DNA from: Heliocidaris erythrogramma
Lineage: Eukaryota; Echinodermata; Echinoidea; Camarodonta; Echinometridae
Assembly (NCBI GenBank): GCA_025617745.1
Contig: CM046869.1
Coordinates: 12,791,168 to 12,855,167, forward strand
Length of the DNA stretch: 64,000 nucleotides
Reading direction: 5' to 3'
Position numbers and translations under genes: made by a program. A model generated the notes under the pieces. The model ran no database searches. It was not told the origin of the DNA and was given only the letters and a program-made list of their open reading frames with translations. Positions 25,001 to 38,000 of this stretch are shown here, piece after piece. The stretch's first letter is position 1. Each line of letters starts with the position of its first letter.

Positions 25001-28000
25001 GGCTGCGATCGCACCAAATTCCTATGTTGAGTATTCATATTATTGTTCAGAACCTGAATCACGTGAAGCCGACCATTTTCCTTCTGGGCTGTGCCCCTCT
25101 TGAAACTATTTGTTGTTCATGTCACCTCGGAGATCATATTTCCCACCAGAACCCCTCATGACAGTATATATTTGTATACTATTCCTCTCTATTTCTTTGA
25201 AATGTCTATTTACCATTATTGAACCCAAATATTCCTACCGATACAGATCTGTCTAGAAATTACACTCAACATCCTTTTTGATCACTGTTCTCTGCTTGTT
25301 TTCCTGCAGCTATCTCCATTTCTATCAGGACCAGGAACTCATAGTCCAGGGCTACCCAGACATGGTACAGGAAGAGCTCCAGCGATATGACGATTCTCTG
25401 TGTCTTTTCTTTGGTGTTGATAGGATACACCCCTTGGTAAGTTGTAATAATATGCCCATTTATATAGCGCAGCCACTATATGGATATACTCTACTGCGCT
25501 TAATACAAAGTATCACATTATTACCCCGGCTTTAGCCGAGCTGCCTATTATTGTACTGTAGGCTAAGATAAACCCCTGTGTAAGTTGTACTCTAGGCTAA
25601 GATAAACCCCCATGTAAGTTGTACTCTAGGCTAAGATAAACCCCCTGGTAAGTTGTACTCTAGGCTAAGATAAACCCCCATGTAAGTTGTACTCTAGGCT
25701 AAGATAAACCCCCTGGTAAGTTGTACTCTAGGCTAAGATAAACCCCCATGTAAGTTGTACTCTAGGCTAAGATAAACCCCCTGGTAAGTTGTACTCTTGG
25801 CTAACCTTTAAGCCCCTTCCTGTTTTTGTCCTCGTTGATTTTGTGATGCGCTCCCTCTAGATTCGATGACTTCTTAACAGTTCTGCACATACAAAATCAG
25901 TAAGAAGCCTGTTGTTCTATTTTCATTAATATCATAAAAAGATGAATACTTAAGGAACTATGATTTCATTTAATTTAATGCAAGACCTTATAGGCTCATT
26001 CGCACATGACATGCAGATAGATATGCACAAGAAAGGTCCTACACATACCGGAATTCACTTACATGTATGTGTGTGCCATAGGATACAAACATTTGAAACC
26101 CATTATTAGGCTTCTTTTGCCGCTTCCGTTTACTGCAGCATGTGTGAATAGGGCTTTAAAGGGAGTTTTGAGACTTCTGCAAATCAAAGACATTCCAGTA
26201 CCCTCACTTTTTATTGCGCGGCTATATCTCTCTTCACTTCACCAGGATAAACCGAAAGAAAGCATTACATCACAAGAAGAAGGGAGAAACAGCGTGAAGA
26301 GTCAATTCCAGGATTCACCCAGTTCATCAAGGGCAGGTAGTGAAGCTGAAAGCAGGGCAAGTAGCAGGGCAAGCAGCAAGGCAGGCAGCCAAGCAGGCAG
26401 CCAAGCAGGCAGCCCGGCAGGTAGACAGGCGGGTAGTCAACCTGAGAAGCCTACCAAATCGGTATGTTGGTTGTGAATCTAAATGTGTGGTCCCACGTGT
26501 GTAGAAGTTTGGATGGAACATAACCTATACCAAATGCACCCCGTTTTCCCCCTATGCTACATGTATGTTAATAATAGCCTTTTGTCATATAAGTAAATGT
26601 CCTATCATAAGCTTTAGCTGTATTTGTGTGAGTGGATGGAATGATGATCTTTCTGCTTTTGTTTGTATTGCTCTTTCGCTCTCTCTCTGTCTCTCAAATA
26701 TTTAATGCTATTGTACAGGCATGAATTTTATTCCATGTGCTCCCTCTCGTTTCAGCGTCATATTTTTGTCGTTTCCTCAAGTCATATCATGATGAATTTT
26801 TGTTTGCTGTTTTTCCTCCTTCATATTAACATTGCTCAGTGTTCCCTTAGAGTGTGTTCAATGTAGTAGTCATGTTCTACTCTATGATCGCGGCTGCATG
26901 CTTTTGTTACTATAGAATCTTGGATTTCAGTGCTTGTGTCTAATATTGTGTTTTGTTGGGTCCCCGGGCATGTAGGTATAGCTGGGAATGAACGGGCAGA
27001 TGCTTCTGCCCAAGCTGCTCTAGTCCAACAGGCAGCGCGGTGTTTTATCCCTTCATCAGACTTGAAACCAACATATCCTCTTACATACTGAATCTTTGGC
27101 AGACTGAATGGGATGAGTGTATAAATAATAAGTTCCACTCAATTAAACCAATCCTGAGTGAACCTCTGATTACGTGCCCATTGCCACGTCGTGACCAAGT
27201 TGTCCTTACTCGATGTCACATTGGACATTCTAGAATCACCCACAGATTTCTTTTATGCGGCGAACCGCCCCCAATTTGTGCTGGCTGTCATGTTCCATTG
27301 ACAGTGAAGCACTTATTGTTGGAGTGCAATGACTTCGCACACATCAGGAATTACTATTTCCGTGCTTCCTCCTTGAGGCAGCTTTTCACTTCTGTCAAAA
27401 TACCTAGTATTTTGGGATTTCTGAAGAGATCTCGTATCTTCTATGAAATATAAGCTTGGTCCTTTTTTAGATCTTCTCTTATCTACTGTTCTCTTAGTAT
27501 ACTGCTCTTGTTCACATTGGACTGTAACCTTGTCTATCTTATCAGTGTTTATGGAATATACTATTAATGGAACCAAACATATGTGTTAAGCCCGGATATA
27601 GCCCACTTAGGTGCTGACAGGGCTTTAAACCACATATCACTCACTCACTGCTTGTGTCTAATGCAAGTGCTGTCACTTCTTTCTAAGCCATTCATTTCAT
27701 CTTTCCTTATCCTGCATTGCACCTGTCCATTCCTGTCTAGCCTCCAAGCAAGATTGCTTCTAGTTCGAAAGGTTCTTTGAGGAGGACCGTCCTTACCTCA
27801 GATCCTAAGTTAAGGGTGAGTTTCCTCTGCTCGAGATTCACCAGGCTTTCTAAAGCCTTTTTTTCTGTGGAAATCACCTAAAAGAAAAAAACACTTTGGC
27901 AGACTGAAATGATATATTCAGGTAGTGTGTCTCACATTTCTGTATTTTAAAAGACAGAGGTAAGTGATTACACTAAGGGGCCTTTGTTGCAAATATTTTT

Positions 28001-30999
28001 TTCTCACCACCATGTACTATTCTTTACACTGGAAATGTTGCCGCCGCTGTTGATATGGTCCGGGGTGAACGAGCCTTAAAGCACCAATGAATCAGTCACT
28101 TTATCAGATGTTCTCTTCTGTGTAATGGTTTCTTCTTCTTCTTCTTGTGGTGTACTGCCCAACGCCCCAAGGTAGGAGCCGACCGGGCAGGGTGTGCGCT
28201 GATGTAGGTGGCGTGGAGAGAGAAGGTGTGCTTTAGTTTTTGTTTTGTTTTGTCAAGATTTGAAGTACTGTTCTTTTGAAGGTTTCTGTAGTGTTGATTT
28301 CAATGGTTGCGGTTGTGAGGGAATTCCAGTCTGGGATGGTTCTCGGTACAAATGAGTATTTATAACAGTTTTTGTTGGCGAAGATTGGGATGAAGCTTGA
28401 TGAAGATGATTTCCGGAGAGACCTTCGAACCGGACGCAGGACTTTTCGTACTGGGATGGATAGGCGACCCGCAAGTGCCTCGCGAAATGTTGTTACGCGG
28501 TTCACTTTTCGGCGCGTTTGCAGCATTTCCCAGTCCAGCTTCTGCTTCATGGCAGTGACGCTGCTATACTTGGAGTAGTCACCTGTGACAAATCGAGCTG
28601 CTCTATTTTGTATGGCTTCAATTCTATTTATTAGTATTTGAGTATGAGGATCCCAGACAGTTGAACAATAGTCTAGGGTCGGCCTTACCAGCGTCTTGTA
28701 GGCCATATCTTTAATCTTTTGGGCACAATCAAAGAGGTTCCTGCGTATAAAACCAAGAGATCTGTTAGCCTTTGCACATATTTTATCAACATGTACATTC
28801 CAGGTCAAGTCGTTAGAGATGTCGACTCCTAGATATGTATGGGATTTTGACTCTGGAAGTGGGGAGTTATTAAGTGTGTATTGGTATTTCACTGGATTTC
28901 TGGAGTGAGTTATGTGTAATACATGACATTTCTTGGTATTGAAATCCATCTGCCATCTTGCCTGCCATTCTGCTAGTCTGTCCAGGTCTGTTTGCACCTT
29001 CTGTGCATCTACCATGTTAGACACTTGGTCATAGATAATGCAGTCATCAGCAAATAAGCGGCAGGTGGACTTCAATCCGTTAGGCAAGTCATTAATAAAT
29101 ATAATAAAGTACAAAGGTCCGGTAACTGTACCCTGGGGAACGCCCGATTCCACTGTCACCCATTCTGATTGCTCCCCTTCAACAACAACCCTTTGTTTGC
29201 GGTTTGTCAAGAATTCTGTTATCCATTTATGGGTTTTTCCTGAAATACCATAAGACAATAGTTTTGAAAGTAGCCTCTGGTGGGGCACCTTGTCGAACGC
29301 TTTCTGGAAATCCATTACAATCAGATCAATCTGTTTCTTGTGGTCCACTTTCTCTGCTATATCATGTATGGCAGATATAAGCTGGGATTCACAAGAGTGG
29401 TTCTTCCTGAAGCCATGCTGGTGCTCGTTCAGGATTCCATGACTGTCTAGGTGAAACATAATGTTAGTATGGATAATGTGTTCCATTACTTTACTGCAAA
29501 CTGAGGTGAGGTTTATTGATCTGTAGTTAGAGGGATCTGCTTTATCCCCTTTCTTGAATATTGGGGTAATATTTGCTCGACGCCAGTCCTCTGGAATTTC
29601 GCCTGTTGAGAGAGATAATTGAAATATGCTTGTTAGTGCAGGGGCTACTTCCTCCGCTGTTTGCCATAGGACCCAAGGGGATATTTCATCAGGACCTGTA
29701 GCTTTGTGGGGATTAAGATCTTTCAGCAATTTAATAACTCCTGCTACATTAATCTCAATATCAGGCATATGGGCTATGCCAGATTCTTGGGGTCTTGGTA
29801 CATCTTGAATTCTTTCCTTTGTGAATTGTTCTTGATATTGTCTATTTAACAAATTTGCTTTTTGTTTACTATCAGTTATCAGCTCTAATATGCATCTTAA
29901 ACATACATGTAGAGTAGAAACAAAAGAAAGCAGTTGAAGGTCTGGTATTTATGTAAATACCAAATTGAAATACCTTTGTAAATACCTTTGTGTATATATC
30001 ATATTATCAAAATTAGTGCATTGAAAATGAATCGTGCAAAAACCCTATTCAATATGGACCAATGTGTTGCCTGATATTGTTGCTAATAGAAAAACAAAAT
30101 TGTTTCATTCAGTGCTTTTAGCCTAATACCGTAATTTACTACTGTTCTTTGGCAAGACATTAATCTACATTTGCCACTCTTCACCCAGGTGTTAAATGGG
30201 TACTGGCAGGAATTAATTCCTTGAATGCTGTGAGCGCTGAAATCGGTAGCCTAGCTAGAGCCGGGGTAATATTGGATCGCCTTGAGCACCATTCATGGTG
30301 GATATGAGCGCTATATAAATATCCAATAGTATTATTATTATTATTACTGGAAAGCTTCTTTTGCACATAGGCATTCATTTGTAAAAAGGCTGGTACAGTG
30401 AAACCTGTGTATAAAGACCGCTCACGGGAGACAAGAAAAGTGGTCTTTATGTACAGGTTACTTTAATACATGTTTTAATGAGAAAGACTTTTCAAGGGAA
30501 ACGGAAATGATGGTCTTTATGGACAGGTGGTCGCTAAAGCAGGTTTGGCTTATATTATATACATGTACACATGTTGCCCTGACTAAAGGTAGCTATATGT
30601 ATGGTATGGTAGTGTTGCTAAAATTTGTATGTTTGTTAGCAAAATATTCAAATAACATCTTTTCCCGTTGCTTTATCACCCTGTAGTGTGCCGTGTAATA
30701 GCACTTTTCTCCCCAATTCTAATATTTTGATATTGCATATCATATCAACTGTACTTGTCTGATTTTAATATACGTAGACCAAATACAACAGTAATGGCTG
30801 AAATTCTTCTTACAAAAAATGCTTGCCGGCTTAAAAAGCTTGTTAAATTTGTTAAACTTATTATGCAGGAATTTAGATATAAATCCAAAGAGGATGCAGT
30901 TGTTGATGTTGTAGGTGACAATCAAAGTCAGGTAGTTACACGTAGTGGTAGAATAGTTAAAAATCCTATACGTCTAGTACTTTAGTTTCATTTACACTG

Positions 31000-31031
<32 letters not shown>

Positions 31032-34000
31032 TTTCAATATGGCACGAAAAAGAGACATGATAACGAAGCTTTTCGACCTGCACTCATCAGGTTATCACGC
31101 AGGTATATGACAAAAGAAGCTCAGCGCATTTACGCTTTCTGGAAGCCGCTTACATTCAATCGCATGAACCTCTTCTGTTCAGACAAAAGGAGTTCGTCCA
31201 AGCTTTGCGATTGTTCTGAAATTACGGCGTCTAGTTTGCGTCCGGGTTCACCGAGTGTAAAATAGTTGATTTCAAGTAATTTGTTATATACCTGCGTGAT
31301 AACCTGATGAGTGCAGGTCGAAAAGCTTCGTTATCATGTCTCTTTTTTTCGTGCCATATTGAAATTTTGTAGTACCAAGAAATTATTTATATATATACAT
31401 GTATATATTTGTTGTTTTTTGAATGTTTCGTGACGTTGAGAAATGTTGTTTAATATGTAAACTATATACCTATGTACTAGTATTCAATATACCATTTATA
31501 TTATTGTAAATATGTTGTGCTCTCATACCCCGAGAGGGGGTCGATAGAGTGCATAAAATCTTATCTTATCTTATATAATCATTACATGTATATTGCATGT
31601 TTCACCCTTTCTCTATGCCAAATATTTATTATGAATTTGAAATGCCATTCTATTCATATTGGCATTTCTACCTTTTGGTTCTGAGAAAAATGAAAATTAT
31701 CTCCTTTTCAATTGATAAAAAATGTATCTTTACATACATGTAGGTTATGAAAGATGTCTAGTAATAGTGGGATATTTCTTGTGAATAACTGATTTGATGG
31801 AAAATTATAACCATTTTTTAAAATGAGCAGATCAGCAAGACTTATATGCTTTTCTGCTCTTGAAGTTGAGCTCGTATTCAAACAATCTCCCATCATCCCT
31901 TGCAGGTGTCGTCCAGCCAATCACATGGCAGCTCCTCTTCTGTCAAGAGCCAGGAATCTCCCGTTGTCACAGAGGTGCTCCTGACCTCCAACGGCACCAA
32001 CTTCTATGTCTTGACGGTTGCCGGCGAGCACGGGATCGCATCAGATGGAGACCAGAATGAGGATGAGATGGAGACATTGTCAGGGGAGAATCTTCCTGCC
32101 TATCTCGTAAATGTCACCATCCCGCAGGAGACACTGAATGACTTGAGGAAAACGTAAGAGACGATGTTAATAATAATATTCAGCTTTTATATAGCGCCTA
32201 ATATATTGCTGATGTCTCTAAGCGCTTTACAGATATTATATTATTACCCCGGTCATCGGATTCTGGCATGCCCGCACACAATGTATGCACATTCTCAACT
32301 CCCTGGGGAGTATTCCAGCAATGGGCAGTACAGTGTCGCTTACATTGCTAAGCAAACGACATTAACTTTCGCATCCTACCGGGTACCCATTTAACACCGG
32401 GGTGGAGAGTGGCAAATGTAGATTAACGTCTTGCCAAAGGACACTAGTGCTGCGTTGGGATTCGAACTGATCCACAACACCCCATAATGTATTTTCCTCG
32501 ATGAACATTGTATGTGTGATAGAGATTTAGAAAAAGCATGTTCACATGCTATTAGAGTACGGTAATAATGATTCTGTCTTCTGATGGTTCAGTCTTTTCA
32601 CATGGTGATGCTTTCATTCGATGAATTCACGTAGGATACCGATTCTGATGATTTTAACCCATTACATATGTGAACCAAGTGGTCCTTGTATAAGCCTATG
32701 AGAATTGCAGAGTGCAGTAGTCAAAGGCTTTATTAGGGCACCACCCTTTTCTCTCATTTAAAAAACTCAGAAAATATCATATAGTGAATATTCCCTTATA
32801 GAATGAATTAAATCTCAGAAATCTTGATGAACCTTCCCTGATTATGCAAAAAAAGTTTTTGTATCAATAAAATTCATCATTTTTTTCAAATAAATGTAAT
32901 ATACTTATACATCTACATGTAAGATCTAATTAATTGAATTCAATTCTGTATGATATCAAGTGTTCTTATTTCTGTTAATGGACTTTCTAATAACTTCTTC
33001 TTTGTTTGTTCTCCATGTAGAATGAGGATGTCATTTCTGGAGCACCTTGAGGAATGGATGCTGTATGCGGTAGAAAGAGCACACAGTGTAGTAGCTGCAA
33101 AGGTAAATCATGTTCCATATTTGTCTGGGAGTTTCAGTCACAATGAGAATTCTACACATGAAATTCAGTTACCCTCATGAACTATCAACAAATACCATGA
33201 CCATCCATATCCTATGCAGTTTTCTTTTTTTATGCCTCCGCCCACCAAAGGTGGGTGCCGAAGGCATTATGTTTTCGGGTTGTCCGTCCGTCCGTCCGTC
33301 CCACTTCTCGTTACCGCGATATCAATTGAGGTAGGAACCTCAAACTTGGTACTAGTATGTATCCCCATACGAAGATGAACTGATTAGATTTTGGGGTAAG
33401 TAGGTCAAAGGTCAAACGTCACAGAGGTCAATTTACATGAAATTACATGAAATTACTGGTTTTTAGCACCGTTACCTTGATATATCAAGAACTGTTTGAG
33501 GTAAGAACTTCAAACTTGGTACTAGTATGTATCCCCATACGAAGATGAAGTGATTAGATTTTGGGATAAGGAGGTCACAGAGGTCAATTTACAAGATAAA
33601 CAGAAGAATACAGAAGGGAGAAAGCAAAGAGATACATAAGGAAAAATAGAACGAAAAGTAAAGAAATACATAAGGAAAATATGAAGACAAGAGGATATAG
33701 AGAAAAACAAATATATAAAAATATAAAAAGAATAAAAAATAGGTGAAAACAAAGAATTATGAATGGAAAAGATAGAAAGAGCGAATAAAAACAAAAAATG
33801 CATTAGGGAAATATAGTCCCATGAATAAATTAACCGGAGTCAAAACCAGAGAAAGCCTCCACCACCTGCGAATTAATGGGTTATTTCACAAAATAATCCG
33901 AGTTGACTTTGGATTTGTAAGCTTGAACTGAAACCCACGAAATAGCCAGCAAATTGCATCTTCATTACAAACTTGCTTGAGCTAGTTCTGATCGGGTTAG

Positions 34001-34999
34001 TTTTCCAGACCAAAATTAGCAGGCTATTTGCGAAACTCGGATGATGTGAACGGGCCTTATAATATCTCAAGAACTGTTAGAGCTCGGAACATCAAACTTC
34101 GTACCAGCATGTACTACCATAGGAAAATGAACTGATTAGAATTTGGGGGTAAGTAGGTCAAAGGTCACAGGTTGCAGGTCTCAGTGGCCAATTTACATGA
34201 TATTAATACAGTTTTTGGCTACATTTCCACGATATCTCAAGAACAACTGATTATATTGCTTTATAGTCAGAGGTCAATTAGTAATATAGGATTTTAGTGT
34301 TTTAAATCACAATTTCGCAATAACCATTTGATGAATGCGCATCAACTATATTATACTTGTAGGTGATCAGGAATTATCTGAATACAAGCGGAGGCATATT
34401 GAAGGATGCAGTCGTATCTTTTGCTTGTTTATGTTAGCATTTTGAATTTCCATTTGTTTTGAAATGTTTGGTAGTTTATGGGGCATTTTGTCATATTTAG
34501 TGTTGTACTACATGTTGTAGGTCCATTTTTAAAATTATTTAACCACAGTAAGTAGTTGAAGTTCTTGTACAGCACATACATATCTAGATGAGCTTTCAAT
34601 TGATATGTTCTTAAATACCAGTTTTATTGAAGTATTGAGAGTACAAACTCAATATTAATTTCAGTATATTTCTCACATACTGTATATAATTTACTTATAT
34701 GTTTCACAGATATTTATTTTTGAGCGCCTTGGACAAGGTGTTTTACCCACATTTGTCCCTCTCGACCCATGTGGGCCCTGTTTCATAAAACTTGTTATCA
34801 GTAACAACTGCCACATTTCTATGACAAATTTGCTCTCAGCCAATCAGATGCAAGGATTTCAGTACCTTGTAACAGTTATTGCAACTTGTTAATTATATTA
34901 AAGTTTTATGAAACCGGGCCCTCAGGAAGAGCAGTGTCAATGCTGATCAGGCTACCCTGGGTATATTAAAATTGAACCTACACTTTATTGTATTATTAT

Positions 35000-35030
<31 letters not shown>

Positions 35031-38000
35031 TACCGTAGTAGTAGTAGTAGTAGTATCATTATTGTTATTAGTAGTAGTATTATTGTTATTACATTTTTTT
35101 TACATTTTATTACATTTTATATTAAGATTGAGGAGCTAAAGAGTGAGTTAGATCTGAGGATCCATCTCCATGAGCCGCGCTCTAAGCGCACCGAGCTTGA
35201 CATCCACAACGTGCGTGCCGCTGAGCTCCTGCTGCATCAGGAGCGTGTCACCAAGCATTCCAAGGGTGTCTCCTGCGCGTTGTCAGAGGTCAAGCAGAGA
35301 TTCGCTGCTATGCAGAAGGAACATGATGGTGTGGTGGAGAAGTTCAAACAGGAGATAGAAACCATGGAGAATGTGTTTGTTCATGCATCAAGATCGGCTG
35401 AGTGAGTAGACATTCTCTAAATTATTTCAAAGCACTTCAGAGCCCTGTTTCATAAAACTTGTTATCAATAACAAGTTGCAATAACTTTTATAAGCTACTG
35501 AAATCCTTGCATCTGATTGGCTGAGAGCAAATTTGCCATAGATCTTTGGCAGTTGTTATTGATAACAAGTTTCATGAAACAAGTCCCAGATGTTTATACA
35601 CAAGAAACCCATAAGCACAAATGTAAGAATCTTAATCATGTCAATAAAATGTGATATGATGGGTAGAATCCTGTTATTTAAATCCTGAAATATAAGCTAA
35701 TCTTTTGATTTGTATGACATAAACAAATATCTACTGTTAAGGATTTATGGAAGATGCAAATTCATTCATTTTTCTGAAGGAAAAAAATCACTATATTTAT
35801 CCATGCAATATAGTCATTAGTCTTCGTAGTAGGGTTTGTTCCTTCTTACAAACAAAGACAAATATTGTGTGTTTTATCAGTGCATGTACTTTAAAATGTA
35901 AAACTGATATTCTATATCATATTGAATATCAATAGAGCTGAGGTTTTTGTACAGTAGCTGTGATTAAATTTTGATGTCCAGCGTAAGTTCTCTTTTAATC
36001 CCTTCTAAACATCTCTTTTTTTTTTCTTCTTGTAGAAAGAGCATCTGTTAGGTTTTCCTTGTTTTTAATCCTTTCCAAAACTCATTTATTCTAATTTCCT
36101 ATTATCTTCTCCACAGCTTGGTGTCATTATCTCATCAAGTGAACACCAAGGTTGAAAGTCATATGGATGTCATCCGAGCCTCTCTAAGACAGTTCAGGAC
36201 CTACCTTGATGATACACTGCAGATGCTTAGAGAATCTAATGCAAGGTTCATCAAGTCTTTCAAGTAAGCCATCCTGGTGGTCTTTAACTTGATGCTGCAC
36301 AAGGACTGAGCACCATCATCTCATGATGGCCCCAATTTCTCGTAGCATTTTTAACCCTTTGTTTGCTATGAATGGAAATCCAAGGCTGCCACATTATCCC
36401 TTTCAAGACAATTGACCACATTTTGTGGTTTGGCTCAATAATTTTTGATTCAGAGCCCTAGAAAATATACCAGATACATGAGTAGAAAGAGCAAAAATTT
36501 CTGCACACACTGTGTCCAGTTTTGTTGCATGACCATATTCCGTTTAATGCCAGGAATTTTAAAACGAGAATAAGCTTTAAAGTCCTTAAATTGGCAACAC
36601 ATTCAGAGGTTCAAAATCATTGTTTTTCCATCACAATTGGCCATTTTTTCCAACTTTCGACAAAATTCCTAACCATGTATATTGTTTTCAAAGACATTAC
36701 ACCTTATTAGAACCATGTAGCACTACAAGAACAATATTATTGTTGCCAATTTGAGGAACAAACTGTGATCAGTTCAGCCCTTAAATAATTCCTGTCTTGA
36801 AAGGGTTATTAGGAGTATTATGGTACATGTGCACTCTTTATGTTACGAAAGTCGACTGCGGCAGTCCAGTGTTTGTTCCATCATTCTACCAAAGCCGGAA
36901 ATAAGTTAACAGAAGAAGGGGATAGTTGCATGATAACGGTTTAACTTAAACCATGGTCTAAATGTGTGGTTTAACTATGGGTAGCCAAATGTGACACAAA
37001 TCTCTAACAGTAGATATTCAATTTATCAGCATTTTTGGTACTCACAACTTTTAACAAATTTCTGGGAATGATAGTAGAATAGTTTTCTTGATGATTAAAG
37101 CATGAGACCAGAAACCAGTAAACATAAGGAAAATATAGTGTGAACAAATTTTTGACATTTTTGGCTACCCATAGTTAAACCACACATTTAGACCATGGTT
37201 TAAGTTAAACCGAAGTTCAGAATACGGGCCATAGTGTTTTCCCATTCTGATTTCATACCTGTAAATTATTATTTCATAGCATCAGTTTCCTTGAATCATT
37301 TAAAACCCTTATTGGTCATTTGATCTGATGATTGACCATTTTACCTTAATTATAAGTTGATGCAACTATTCCTATATTACCATTTTATATCACTTTGTTA
37401 CAAGTGTGATTCTTAGCTTTTGTTGTTGTTTTAATTTTTAATTTTTTTTTTATAAATACATTTTTTTACGGCTTTGTGTGATAGACACATATCCGTTTTG
37501 CTGTTGCTGTTGTCTTTTCTTTTCAAATCTGTAGTTTTGTAAGTGCTATGGTACTTTTCTGTTTTAGCAATCCTAGATATTCAATATTATTATTATTTTT
37601 ATAGTTTTTACAGTTCACATAATTACACTTTCTTTTCATCCAACTCCAGATTGTTTTCTCGTGGTGGTAATTTCTCCCCAGCGGAGGTGGAGGCATACAA
37701 GAAGAAGTTGGAGAAGTTAGCCACAAAGATTGATTCCGCTGAAGGTTTTGTGATGGCCGACCTGGAGGGTATGGAGGCTAGGAGATTGACACAGGCTACT
37801 GATATCGCTGGCAAGTTTGAAGATAGGTGAGTAAAGGGTTTTAAACTACAAAAGATTTTCTGTCATATTTTTCTCTGTCTTTTTCATCACTTTTACTTAT
37901 TCTGTCTTCTTTTGTCTTTTCTTTCCCTTTTCCCTATTCTGCTCTTTGTCCTCTTGTTATTTCTTCTCATATTGTCTTCTTCTTTTTTTTTCTTCTTCAT

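Noticed and set aside
25559..25796. Regular 34-bp array as a CRISPR
   Set aside because: Units are contiguous with no spacers, the locus is a spliced animal gene, and there are no cas genes. It is a minisatellite.
26327..26521. Ala/Cys-rich reading frame on the minus strand
   Set aside because: It is the antisense shadow of the repetitive exon 15.
33522..33803. Phe/Leu-rich membrane-like reading frame on the minus strand
   Set aside because: It is the complement of an A-rich stretch inside a repeat; no homology or start context.
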